64,000 bases of DNA from Prochilodus magdalenae (taxonomy: Eukaryota > Chordata > Actinopteri > Characiformes > Prochilodontidae): the NCBI GenBank assembly GCA_024036415.1, contig JAMWET010005000.1, positions 113,501 to 177,500 of the forward strand, given 5' to 3'. Within the stretch, counting starts at the first letter, position 1, and every line of letters begins with the position of its first letter. Positions 62,753 to 64,000 of this stretch are shown here, one piece after another. A program made the position numbers and the translations under genes. Under the pieces are notes generated by a model, which searched no databases, had not been told where the DNA came from, and saw only the letters and a list, made by a program, of their open reading frames with translations.

Positions 62753-64000
62753 AGGGTTGCTATAATGAGCTGCTTTATGATGTCACTCCAGCCCCACACA
62801 TCGCACACCGCACACACCTGTACACGTTAGTGTGTGTACCTGCTGGTCAGTCGATGCTGTGCATGCACACTGCGTGCAGGAGGGAGGAGCACCGTGGGGA
62901 AGATGAGGGATCACCGCAGGTTTCCCGAGCAGCGGAGAGAAAAGCTACAGGGAGTTTCTAATTACTCTCACAGCAGCATGCGTCTGCATCTGAGCTGGAG
63001 CCTCCGCTCTGTGCTGGACTCGGGACTCAGCACTGCGGCCTGACACAGCAGTGGAACAGTAGGTTCCGGACCCCCCTCGTACCCGACCTCCCCAGCCCCA
63101 CCAAAGTCAGGTCGGGTTTATGAACTGTAGTACTGATGGTCTGTTTTATGGGCCAGCTGTCACGATATTTACAAATATCACACCCTCTTTAATATTTAGG
63201 CCACACCCACTTCCATGGGCGTGCTGCAACTGCGTCCTTGTTCAGCCCTGTAAGCTACAGATCAAACACACCTTCCCGATCCTAGTACAAATCTGAGAGG
63301 AGCCATGCTAGTGGAGCCACAGAACCGTTCAGCTGCTGTAGTGAAACTGATCATAACGGGAGGGGTTGAGCTCCAGCGTCGCCACACCAACGATGGGTTG
63401 CCAGATTTCCTTAGTTTGGCAGTTTTTGTGCAGTCGGTTTTTGCAGGGGCCGTGAGTACTGGAGTGAGCGATTCATTAGAGATTCATTAGAGATGTAAAT
63501 ATTAGAGGATCAGATCTCTCTGTGAATGTGTTTTCACCTGTTCACCTGTTCACACGTGGGGTCAGCTGATCCTGGTGTGTACACTTTGGGCTGTCTGTTT
63601 CACACTGCAGGGTGTTAAAAGGATGCACCAGAAGACCTGCCGCTCACGCAGGTGGTGGTCGTTCAGTCATACGGCGTCGGTGGTAAAGATCTGCAGGTAA
63701 ACAGGTAAACAGATGAGTCAGTCATGTGACTGATGGTACATTCACTGACCTATAGTAGGTGCCTGATAGTTTCTTCCTGATGGTGGGATATCTGTCAGTA
63801 TGTGTAACTTGATGTTTAACTTGATAAGCGAATATTTAAATTTAAATTTTTTAGTGTTTAAATGTTTCTGTTTGGTGTTTTTAATTTTTATTATTTAAAA
63901 TGACTTTTTAGTATTATAGTACTTCACCCACAAATATGGCACCCAAGCTTATTACTGTGGTTGTGCCACTCCTGTTACTATGTTTATGCCACTCTTGTTA

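Larger units (their letters stand above)
61691..64000. other. Right edge, no gene seen
   Basis: Apart from the Tc1 helix-turn-helix relic and a TA repeat listed separately, I recognise nothing. Frames of 60-98 codons have no family resemblance. Confidence 0.4.

Overview
The window is vertebrate nuclear DNA and almost certainly from a ray-finned fish. It holds spliced genes with GT-AG introns, dense decayed Tc1/mariner, hAT and LINE copies, tRNA-derived SINEs, many mini- and microsatellites, and a tandem array of TRIM genes of the fish-expanded finTRIM (ftr) type. Exons were placed by eye from conserved splice sites and by comparing the five paralogs. No database search was run, so species and orthology are not claimed.

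The core is five plus-strand genes in head-to-tail order: gene 1 (5051-8125), gene 2 (11013-17464), gene 3 (19792-29940), gene 4 (34039-39805) and gene 5 (42740-47433). All have six coding exons: RING plus B-boxes in exon 1, coiled coil in exons 2-3 (96 and 234 bp), a linker in exon 4 (160 bp), a short exon 5, and PRY-SPRY (B30.2) in exon 6. The splice phases are identical and all five frames are intact, predicting 457, 548, 545, 548 and 546 residues. Genes of this family are E3 ubiquitin ligases of antiviral innate immunity in which the B30.2 domain recognises the target. Gene 1 has lost both B-boxes by an in-frame 285-bp deletion. Gene 2 has lost two zinc-binding cysteines of B-box 1. Exon 3, intron 3 and exon 4 are nearly identical among copies, while exon 2 and the B30.2 loops differ. 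Genes 4 and 5 are the youngest pair and share flanks and introns.

Between and inside the genes lie transposon layers. A Tc1 copy sits in a LINE tail (1500-3375). A 5'-truncated LINE and a Tc1 non-autonomous copy lie in introns of gene 2. A 2.06-kb hAT element with a perfect 8-bp target duplication is nested in a Tc1 relic inside the 6.5-kb intron 2 of gene 3. LINE fragments lie in introns of genes 3, 4 and 5. The 3' flanks of genes 3-5 each carry their own minisatellite. A pyrimidine-rich tract followed by an ISRE-like GAAA-type motif lies about 80-110 bp upstream of each start codon, degraded in gene 2. CTCF-like core motifs lie upstream of genes 3, 4 and 5.

From 47.5 kb to the right edge there is no gene I can support. 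That part holds minisatellites, a LINE relic, Tc1 relics and AT-rich unique DNA. The first 5 kb likewise holds only repeats and unassigned sequence.
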